Positions 32,801-41,369 of a stretch of DNA of 64,000 bases are shown here, piece after piece (position 1 is the first letter of the stretch; every line of letters starts with the position of its first letter). This DNA comes from Eremomyces bilateralis CBS 781.70 (Eukaryota > Ascomycota > Dothideomycetes > Eremomycetales > Eremomycetaceae), in NCBI RefSeq assembly GCF_010015585.1, contig NW_022985071.1:704155-768154 (forward strand), written 5' to 3'. Position numbers and translations under genes: made by a program. The notes beneath the pieces are model-generated. The model was not told the DNA's origin. It was given only the letters and a program-made list of their open reading frames with translations, and did no database searches.

Positions 32801-33774
32801 CAAGCTTGAATTCATAGCGGACGTTCCATCCAATGGCAGGCAGCGCCTGGGATGTCCCCAGCGTCGGTGGCAGTGTCGGTGAAGGAATGGTACCTCTGCC
32901 TTTCTTCCTCCGAGAATGCTTGGTTAAATCGCGGTAGTACTCGATGCACAGCGGTGATATGGCGGAGAGAATCGAGACCACCAGTGAGGGCCGCTCCTGG
33001 GCAGATACACCGGCCGGCACGAAGAATAGGGAACTCTTCGCATCCAACCCGGTGGCGCGGCGGATATTCGACATTCGCTCGTCCACATCGGCAGAGCCCT
33101 GGACGGATTTCCCGCCCAGAAGAACGACCGCATACCGCGTTCGATACTCGCTTTTCGCTAGCGCCCCCTTGATCCGGTTGATCTCGCTCTTGAGCTGGTT
33201 GTCGTGCAGGCTGTTGGTGCTCGGGTTGGATTCGAAGGCGAAGCAGGATACGAACACCGCAGGGACGCTGTCCTGGTGCTTCGACGTCCACAGCGGAGTC
33301 ATCAACCCGTCCGGGTATAGGGGCGAGTTCGGCGAGAGCGGGGAGATGGGCGAATGGAGCACGAGAGTATGATCGTGGGAGTCGGAAGCGCTGCCGAATG
33401 CTTCTAGTCCGGGTTGGTTGGTCGGGGGAGCGGCTTTCTTGGGAGGAAACTTAAACGTCTGCCACGTATTAGCATGCTGTAGATAGATCATTTCCATTCC
33501 TCATATATACCGGCCCAATTGCCTGTATCTTCAACGGCAATAACGCCCCCTTGGACCGCGCGTTTCTCCCATTCCAAGCAGTTGAAGTGCCATCGCAACT
33601 TAGAAACTCGTTCAGCAACTGCGCCGCCCCGTCGCCGTCAAGGGACCCGAACTGCGATCCGAGCTCGCCACGCTCTTCTTTGGCCGGCCGGGCGCCATGA
33701 GAAGGGAGCTTGATGCCGGAGAGCACGACTAGCGGGATGTTATGCGCGGCGTAGGATTCGGGAAAGGCGTCCAT
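29892..33774 (-). CDS. TRAPP complex subunit TRAPPC11 (foie-gras / Gryzun domains)
   Basis: A large subunit of the transport protein particle (TRAPP III-type) complex, acting in ER-to-Golgi traffic and autophagy. Two exons, 33774-33511 and 33458-29892, with a 52-bp intron (GTATAT, branch GCTAAT, acceptor GGCAG), give 1,276 residues. The start MDAFPESYAAHNIPLVVLSG is typical for fungal homologues. The foie-gras domain covers roughly 190-520 (AVVLLGGKSVQG, SLFFVPAGVSAQERPSLVVSIL, IEYYRDLTKHSRRKKGRG, RYEFKLGVFAEFRQEMDAASRHY). The rest is beta-rich with the Gryzun region and its C-terminal GDWVYPSLRVQDRYFNKTLRVIPAK. The start at 33774 is chosen over an in-frame ATG at 33849 by family similarity. 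Confidence 0.92.
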
Positions 33775-34569
33775 GGCGGGTAGCAAACGGGCTCTGCCGC
33801 CCTTCGGTGGAGTGGAGGAGGCGTCAGAAGAGAGGCACTGGCGGAGCACGTATGCAGGATGTGAGCATAGTTAATGGTCGGTCGCGGTTATGAGGCGGTT
33901 CCGTCGTAGCGGGTCTGATATCCGAAAGGTTGGCTGGAAGCTGCGGGAGTAAATTGCATCAGCTAGCAGTTGAACAGAGTATTACTAGTGGTACTGACAT
34001 ATCTGGCACATGGTCGGGAATTCGGGTTAATTCCGGAGGCAATACGGCACCAGCCGCTGCGATATGAATGTATGGAATTACTTAGATGCAATTACTTGGA
34101 ACTCGGAGCTTGAGCAAGCAGAGGGGGAATATGTGAGCAAATAAGGAATATCTAGGCGGCGAGAAGCTGGACCCCATGGGCACAAGCCACCTCCCGCTGG
34201 GTCCTCCGTCCACTGCAACGAAAGGGATGTCACCTCAACTCAAAATATGACGATTACAGACATTGTAAAATATGCCTACTTGACGATAACTGGAGCCATA
34301 TGGTGTCGCCTAGAACTCCAAAAGACACTTTCCGTCATACAATTCAAGCGCCACAGCATCTCCGGATACGACCATGGTCGAAGTTTGAAGAAGAGAGCAC
34401 GACCGCGTGGTTGGCGATACCAACCCGGTCTCTGCTGGTATTAGGAGCCATTTATTGGAACTAATGCAATCCTTCATCTGGCTGTCCCATTATAACTATT
34501 CTTCATTGCCCTCTAGGCTCACATACGACCCACCCAACGAGCGAGGCATGCCGCAGTCTGACCTCCACC
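33775..34569. other. Intergenic region upstream of TRAPPC11
   Basis: About 800 bp between two minus-strand genes, containing the TRAPPC11 promoter and the CET1 3' end. Short open frames on the plus strand (34247-34444, 34407-34631) look random. Nothing else is seen. Confidence 0.5.
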
Positions 34570-36277
34570 TCATTTACTCGGTGGATTCCCCGCCCGCACC
34601 AATACCCGAACGTTATCCAAAAACCGCTTGACCAACGGCTCGAACGAGTTCTCCACCCCCTCCTGCGCCATCAACCCCTGCCGCCGCACCTCCTCCGCAT
34701 CCACCTCCACCTCCAACTCATGCGTGCACGACGGATCGCGCGGATCGCCCACCTGGGTGAGGTCGATCCTTACCCCCTGATGCTCGTAAGATAACCGGTC
34801 TTTCCGGCGTGGCGGCTGGCCCCCGGGGTTCCCGTTCGCGCCCACGTGCATGGGGTCGCCACCGTCGACGAGGGTCTCGATGGGGCCGTCGTAGCGCATT
34901 TCGACGTTGACGGAGATGCGGATGTCGAAGATTTGGCCGGGGCAGAATATGTCGAGGTCGGCGATGCGGGCTTTAACAATCTTGGCGGTGACCTGGTTGG
35001 TTTTGGTGTCCCGGGTGACGCGGATTTTGGGAGCATGTTTGCGCATGGAGATGAGGTCGCGGGCGTAGGCGGGGAGCTGGTCCAGGGCGGCGGGACGGAG
35101 GGGGTGGAAGGTGTCCACTTCGACTGAGTGGCGGTAGTGCACGGGGATCCGTGGGGGTTGTTGGGATAGCTGCGTTTCTCGGTTCAAGAAGCGGTTCATG
35201 TCCCGATGTTGGAGCTAGATGAGGTTAGTATCTCGTACCACGCCGGTAGGGGAGATTCAATGGACATACCTTAGACATTGTGCTCTCGAATCTTGTCGAA
35301 ACACCGGGGACGAGGATAGTCTCCGACTGGACCGGCAATGCTATGCGGCCCCCATCGTCCCGCGAGACCAGCGTCCCGATCTTCGCTTCGATCTCGAAGA
35401 CGGCTCTCGGACCTCCCGCCGACGGGTGTCCCAGATCCGGTCCGGCAACGACCGTATCGAACAGGAAGTCGGCGATCTTGCGGTCGAACTCGTTATAGGG
35501 CTCGAAATTCGTGACGGTGGGTTCGGGGAGGCCGGGCTTCGCGTCGCGCAAGGGCGGTGGATGGCCGTTGGGGGGCGGCGCGGCGGGGGGAGCCGGGGAT
35601 CGATCGACGCTGATCTTCTCGTGCTTCATGCGTGGTGTATGGGAGAGCCGGGCACGCGTTTGACGGGCGTGGATGATCTCTTCGACAATTCGCTCAACAT
35701 CGGCTTTCAGGTTGTCCCAGTCGGCGCGTTGCGCCCATCGTGGAGGTTCGTGGCGGACGCGCTTGCGCTGCGATGATTCAGTTTCCAGGTTGTCGACGGT
35801 GCTAATGCTTCTCTTTCGGGAGGAGGGCTGGGGGGAGCTGGTGATGATGGAGGAGGGGTGTTCAGAATGGAGCTGTTCAGGTGGAAGGCCAGATGGCGCG
35901 CTGGAGACGCGATGGGGACCGTCCAGTGGTTGGTCTAAGGATGAGACGGGGGTGGGGTTTTGAACAGGTTCAGGGTCGGAATAGATGGTAGACGGGATGT
36001 TGAGGTTGGTGATTCGGGTCTTGGGACTGACGCTGACGCTCTGGTCTCGTGGGAAGGGGTTCGCTGTGGCGGGATGGGGCGTGTACGGTGGCTGCGGAGG
36101 GGAGAAGTTGGGGAAGGTCGGTAGCGAGGCCTGTCGAGTCGGGTACATCTGAGGAGGTAATGGACGCGAGGTGGATGATGGAGAGGAATGCGGAGTGGAG
36201 TGCAGTTGGGCGGGAATGGTGTTGGCTCGCGCTGCGGCGGCGGCGGCGTCGGTGTTGAGAATGGATCGTAGGTCCAT
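34570..36277 (-). CDS. CET1: mRNA-capping enzyme beta subunit, RNA 5'-triphosphatase
   Basis: Cet1 removes the gamma phosphate from nascent mRNA, the first step of capping. Two exons, 36277-35270 and 35214-34570, with a 55-bp intron (GTATGT, branch TACTAAC, acceptor ATCTAG), give 550 residues. The N-terminal 225 residues are Pro/Ser-rich and variable, starting MDLRSILNTDA as in relatives. The triphosphate tunnel metalloenzyme fold follows: the metal-binding strand FEIEAKIG (about residues 297-304), the segment FLNRETQ, an RHSVEVDTFH segment, KARIADLDIFCPGQIFDIRISVNVE, RRKDRLSYEHQGVRIDLTQV, and the second metal-binding strand HELEVEVDAEEV. These glutamates are the family's catalytic residues. 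C-terminus FLDNVRVLVRAG is also typical. Confidence 0.93.
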
Positions 36278-36750
36278 GTTGATCTAAGCGATGGTGATGG
36301 TATGGGCTAGCAGGCTTGTATGGCGCATTAGGTCGGGTAAAGCAAGGCGAGGGTGGAAGAGCGAGTAGGACGAAGCGAGGGTTGGTGGAAGGTGATCTGT
36401 TGGTATTCAGCATCCATGAAGGGGCCTGAGAATTATTGTCGGATGCGGACATGCGCTGCTGACTCAGCCAGGCCTGATACAGTGAATGAGAGTTAGGAGA
36501 CAGGTATCAAAAAGGATGTCCATCAAGGCGTAGTATATTGTCAGAGTGGCTGGTACATTCATTTATACAGCGAATACTCTTGAGCAGTATCCGTACCCTA
36601 GGGTTAATATTTGCTACGGAGTTGTTTGATGTTTACGCCTTGCGGAGAGTTGACGCTTGACAGTTGATAGCTAAGGATGCACGTGATCTAATCAAAATAT
36701 TTATACCCTAATTAGGCAAGAAGGCAGAAACAGAAACGAGCTTACAGTTC
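36278..36750. promoter_or_regulatory. CET1 promoter region
   Basis: About 470 bp upstream of CET1 up to the outermost repeat of the neighbouring transposon. A CACGTGAT site lies near 36680. Nothing else stands out. Confidence 0.4.
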
Positions 36751-36860
36751 GCCCCACTCTCAGATGAACTTTCGGATGAGAGTCGCCAGCCGGCCATATG
36801 TTTTTCCGAAAGACAGAGACCATCCACTCTCAGGTGACAATGCCCACTCTCAGATGAACT
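36751..36860 (+). repeat. Left sub-terminal repeats of the MULE-like element
   Basis: Three copies of the motif CCCACTCTCAGATGAACT or a variant (36753, 36824 with CACTCTCAGGTGAC, 36843). The same motif occurs in inverted orientation at the right end (41222-41350). Such arrays usually bind the transposase. Confidence 0.75.
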
Positions 36861-36897
36861 TTCCTTTTCACACTACCTTGTACCAATGTTTATCAAG

Positions 36898-37695
36898 ATG
36901 TCGTTGAGCAAGAATGTAAGTTATTCGGAAAATGTTTAGAATATATTCCTAATTAATCCAGCCTATCTACCAATCGTATTGTGCTCTGCCGTCGCGACCT
37001 TTGGGCACGGAGCCTTGGGGGCAAGATGTAGCGGGGCACGACCGATGCAGATAATGGCTGCCATTCAAAAGGAGGATCCGAACACGCCAGTCTCAACCAC
37101 CGATATTCGCAGCGAGAGGAAGGCAATTAGAGAGAAGCACTTGAATAGGAGGAGTCTGAGGAGTCCGATTAAGACATCACTAGATGACGTGTCTACGTTG
37201 ACCCCTGTACCTGCCCCTATATCTTCCCCTACCCTATCTCATTTATCTTCCCCTATCTCTGTTGCTGTATCTGCCAATATGTCTCGATCCCCTCTATAGC
37301 CTGCCTGGCAACCTCCGTCGTTGGAAGAGTTCTTTGCTGATATCGAGCGTCGACGGCTTCAGCCTACTCTGCATCACTGTAGTGACTTAAATACAGTGAC
37401 CAAATTTTTGGCAGAGACAGGGCAGGAAAAGGACCCGATAGAACTGGTTGAAGCACGGAATATGGCTCTCGCTACAAGCGGAGTATATGCTCCATGTACT
37501 CCAACAATGGCATGGAATTATAACTTTGGAGATATACAGGCTTTCTACGCTGAGAGATTCGCACAAGTTGATGCTCAAACTACTCCTTTTGAGTATCGGG
37601 ATGTACCGAGAGAGCGCCCTAAGCGCGCTGCAGCAGAGAGGGCTTCAAATGCTTGGAAAGAACTCGGTCCGTGCAAGAGGCAGCGACGTCAGTAG
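36898..37695 (+). pseudogene. Second frame of the MULE-like element (probably disrupted)
   Basis: A first exon MSLSKN (36898-36915) precedes a 46-bp intron (36916-36961; GTAAGT, acceptor ATCCAG) of the same A+T-rich type as the transposase introns. The frame that follows directly closes at about 37050, while the better protein-like frame runs from about 36964 and reads RPMQIMAAIQKEDPNTPVSTTDI and RSERKAIREKHLNRRS, similar in style to the short DNA-binding linker of FAR1-type MULE transposases. That frame meets TAG at 37297 after a Pro/Ser-rich stretch and continues as PAWQPPSLEEFFADIERRRLQ to a basic C-terminus ending at 37695. The TAG may be a splice acceptor (CCCTCTATAG) or a nonsense mutation. 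I call it broken with moderate confidence; it may be a spliced accessory protein. Confidence 0.45.
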
Positions 37696-37852
37696 AAAGA
37701 AGAGAGGCTTAATAATAGAGTAGCCAATATGAGTCATTTAAGAGGAGCAGACGGAAGCCTCCCGCCGAACACACGTTAATTATGCTCCAGCTTTTGATTT
37801 GAACCTCGTACCAAAATTGATATAATTTATTCTATACTAAATAGTACAGGTA

Positions 37853-37919
37853 GGAAAAACCCATTTGGTGGGAAAAACCCATTTAGTGGGAAAATCTCAT
37901 TTGGTGGGAAAATCTCACC
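37853..37919. repeat. Tandem repeat, 18-bp unit, 3.7 copies
   Basis: The unit GGAAAAACCCATTTGGTG is repeated with a few substitutions (CCC to CTC, GG to AG) between the two converging frames of the MULE-like element. It may serve as a transcription end or element-specific site; that is inference. Confidence 0.85.
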
Positions 37920-37966
37920 TACATAATTGCCCTGGTTAAATACATTTCTAATACATTAGAAAAGCA

Positions 37967-40900
37967 TTACTCTAGTCCCCGACTTAGACTCTGGTTTTCT
38001 AACTCTCTTCTATCATTCTCAAGTCGCTTTTGCCGTAGTTCTTCCCTCATCAACTCAATTCTTAATTGCTTTTCCGTCTGATCTAGCTCCATATCTTGCC
38101 GTTCTTGGCTTTGGTTAAGTATGTTCTCGGAGGCCATACGGCAGAGAGCGAGTGATGTATCTCTAAAATGGTAATAGATTAGATACGTATTTCCAATAAA
38201 TTCTAAATTCATTACCTCTGCGCCGATCCCCTTCGTCTTGTAGAAGAGCTGCGTGAGCTCGAAGATCTTGAAACGCGTCTTCTTTGGGGCTCTGGTGGGA
38301 GTAGCTCGGTATCTACCGAGCCATCGTTATCATCTTCTGACTCTCGCCTCCTTGAACCTATAGAATTTCGAATACGTTAGAAATGTATTAGAATATTTCG
38401 GAAAATTTGGTTCGTACGATCTCTTCTAATAGCCTCTGCGAACCTCTCCGATAGCGACGTATTCCGCCATGAAAGCGAGATTCCATAGCCTGCCCGGCTG
38501 TTATATCTATCAACATCATACTTATCAAGGATCTGGCTTCTATAGGGTCGTTAATATATTTCTAAAATGTTAAGAATAACTTACGAATGAATTGCTCGAA
38601 GTAGAGGGAGTTGTCGGCCAAAAGAGTTACTCTTAAAGCGTGTTTGCTCAGTAGCATTAGTGTGATTCCGAGTCCTTTCCCAGACCTCACTAGCAATCAT
38701 TGAGCAATGTTTATTAAGGCCACACGCAATTGAAGGCTGCATCTTATGCCGAGTCCACTCCTTCACACTCTCAGAGGAACTAGAGGATGCTAGACAAGTA
38801 GTAATATATTAGTAATATATTACAAATGCATTCGGTATAGATTCCATGGAGAGACGTACTGATAAGCTCATTGCAGAGCTGAAAGTAGTCCGCCTGTGAT
38901 TCGCAGCGTACTAATTCCCCCATGCGTGCATGGATAGAGTTAGTATTATGGCCTGAAGTGCCTGCTGCACGATCAATGGATCGCTTGAAATGTATATAAC
39001 AGAGCATGACGGTATTTCGAGCCTGCCACTCCCATGGACGATGTGAGCCATCAATTTGAGATAGATATTGGCCCCATCCTAAAACATTAATACCGCGTTT
39101 CTAATTCATTTAGAATACCTTACCTTGAAGCTGGCCTCTGTCCATATCGGTCACAATGCAGGCAAACCCAGTACCATGTAAGTGCTTCCAGCGAATTTCA
39201 CGCTCGAGTTTAGAAGATAGAAGCCCAAATAGGGCTTCAAAGGCTTTCGTGTAAGCGGTAGAGCTCTGTGCATTGATGAACACTCGGGCAAATGTAAAAA
39301 CTTATGAATGTATTAGTAATACATTTATAAAAGGATTAGCGACTTGACTTACTCTTTTCGTTCTCTGGGAGGTAGGCCGCAAAGACGATCTCGTTGATGT
39401 CTTTATCTCGCACACGTTTGAAGCCCATATCAATCTCAAAGGATTCCCGATCTAGTATTATCTTTACTTGTTCTTTGAAGAAACAAGTAACCAGAAGGTT
39501 AATACCATCGAAGTAATACCCTTGGATATACTGGAGATATGTTAGTAATGCATTTGCAATGCATTGTAAAATAATTACCTGATTCGGTTTCCCCGATTGG
39601 ATCTTGTACTCGTTTTCAACAGCGGCAATTGACTGGCCAAAAGGATAGGAGAGAAGCCTCTGTTTCTTTATAAGAGCACTAATCTTATCAAGATTACTGA
39701 AGCTTTGGTGGACATCAGCAAGAGATGTTCCTTGATGCTGTGTACAAAAACGCTGCATTTCTGGATGCCGAAGGAGACCAGCTAGAGAGGTAGAGATACA
39801 TTAGAAATGTATTTTAAATGTATTTATAATATGTTCTTACCAGTGGTAATGCTAGGATCACTAATCCTTTGAATGACTTTTACGATCTCATCGCAGTATT
39901 GCTGGGGCGTCTTCGTTGGTGGAGGTGGAGGATGTCGATGGGTGCCATGTGATAACCATATGAAGTAAGGTGTCTCGTCCATTTCAATTGAGAGATACAC
40001 CGTAAATTGTACGGTACAAGGGAGTACAACGATATCTCCCTGTCCCTGGGGATGATCAACACCTAAACTGATTTAGAATATATTATAAACATATTAGTAA
40101 TGACTTACCGCAGCGTTTGGCCCTGCTATTCATCTGTTTGAGTACAGCACATGGCTCGACGACAGTGTCATGTTCTGTAGTGTTGAAGAGGGCCTTGATT
40201 TCAGTAATTCGAGGATAAAGATATCCTGGAATAGATCGGAAGAAATGTTGTGAGCCATATGTATGACGCTCACATCGGATGTAGAAGTTTGGGACGCCCG
40301 AGATAGTCTATTATATGTTATAAATGTATTCGAAATATAGTAGAAATCAGTAAACCAAACTTACCACTTGTGAACTTTGGTAAACCTCTGGAATACAGTT
40401 CTCGTCTTGAATGTCTTTACAAGCAGATCCCTTGCGAAAGGCTTCTATGATAGGCAGGTAAAAGCTAATACCAGTTAACGCTATATCCACTAAATGCATT
40501 TATAATTGTATTTCAAACCTATTCGCTTGCTGGGTAAGGCTCGACTGCTGATATGCATTGCGAGAATTACGTATTTTCTCCCAGTCATCTTCTTCGAAGC
40601 ACGTATGCTTCAGATCGATGATATCCTGAGCGAGATATTGACACGCCTTGACGCCCGTACATCGTGCTGACATACGATAGCACCGTGCATTATCTAATAT
40701 CTTCACCACTGAGGTATGCTTCGACCATTTAAGGGCAGATGAGTATTGTACCTATAATAGATTAGAAATGATTTAAGAATATATCCCTAATATATTACCA
40801 AGTCTTTATGTCGCTTTCGATCCTCGGCTGGAATGCCTTGAAGGTTGACAACATAGGCAATTCCTTTTTCTGATGTTTGAGGATAATCAGGGATCGAAGG

Positions 40901-41141
40901 AACATAAATGATACGCTCAACCTCAACATTGCCATGCGATGATTTAGATATAATCCATGGTTCATCAGCAGGAAGTATATCAGACTAATACATTAGTAAT
41001 GTATTTGTAATGAATTATTTAGTTGAATCTCACATTGTCCTGCTGGACATTTTCGGATATTTCAGGATAGGTTTCTAGCTCATCCTCCTCAAAAGGAGTA
41101 GACCATGGCACAGAAAAACCAATGCCAGGAAACTGGGCCAT
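37967..41141 (-). CDS. MULE-like transposase, 14 exons, apparently intact
   Basis: Fourteen exons on the minus strand join in frame to 829 residues without a stop: 41141-41034, 40984-40799, 40751-40519, 40464-40365, 40307-40109, 40062-39841, 39781-39579, 39530-39353, 39300-39124, 39078-38860, 38789-38585, 38539-38418, 38357-38216, 38162-37967. Introns are 45-70 bp, all GT-AG. The catalytic core resembles MULE-type DDE enzymes common in basidiomycetes: VKIILDRESFEIDMGFKRV (first Asp), FARVFINAQSSTAYTKAFEALFGLL, GTGFACIVTDMDRGQLQGWGQYL (second Asp) and WQARNTVMLCYIHFKRSI. An acidic residue for the third position is not certain. The N-terminal 350 residues are unknown; the C-terminus is a charged coiled coil (QTEKQLRIELMREELRQKRLE). 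Being intact while neighbouring elements are decayed suggests recent movement. Host-gene domestication is a less likely alternative. Confidence 0.72.
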
Positions 41142-41221
41142 AATAAATGTATTCCTAATGCATTATGCATACAATTTGGATGGATTGGTATTGGTAAGAA
41201 AATGGGGTGTTGATCTGGAAG

Positions 41222-41350
41222 AGTTCATCTGAGAATGAGAAGTAGTTTGGCTCGGGCGGGTCATGTGATGTGTTTCTATGGACCGTGCACTCTCAGTCTC
41301 AGATGAAATGATGAATTGATGAAAGCTCAATAGCTCATCTGAGAGTGGGC
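41222..41350 (-). repeat. Right sub-terminal repeats of the MULE-like element
   Basis: The outermost copy, AGCTCATCTGAGAGTGGGC (41332-41350), is the reverse complement of the left motif with one difference. Further inward lie AGTTCATCTGAGAATGAG (41222) and a forward copy GCACTCTCAGTCTCAGATGA (41287). Confidence 0.75.
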
Positions 41351-41361
41351 CGACCTGCAGC

Positions 41362-41369
41362 CTCGAAAC
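41362..41369 (+). repeat. Left 8-bp target-site duplication of the hAT element
   Basis: CTCGAAAC immediately outside the element, repeated at 44139-44146. Eight base pairs is the standard hAT duplication length. Confidence 0.95.

Larger units (their letters stand above)
36751..41350. mobile_element. MULE-like DNA transposon with an intron-rich transposase and a convergent second frame
   Basis: A 4.6-kb element inferred from three facts. First, matching motifs lie at its ends in opposite orientation: CCCACTCTCAGATGAACT at 36753-36770 and again at 36843-36860, and its reverse complement (one mismatch) at 41332-41349; partial copies lie at 36824, 41222 and 41287, forming sub-terminal arrays. 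Second, it contains a complete 14-exon gene with transposase features (37967-41141, minus). Third, a second frame (36898-37695, plus) converges on it. The exact ends and target duplication are not settled: I compared the 10 bases outside the outermost motifs and found no match, so the true termini may lie farther out. Its right end is next to the hAT element. Confidence 0.65.

Noticed and set aside
36740-41362. Target-site duplication for the MULE-like element at its outermost repeats
   Set aside because: The ten bases left of 36751 (CTTACAGTTC region) and right of 41350 (CGACCTGCAG region) do not match; the ends therefore remain open.
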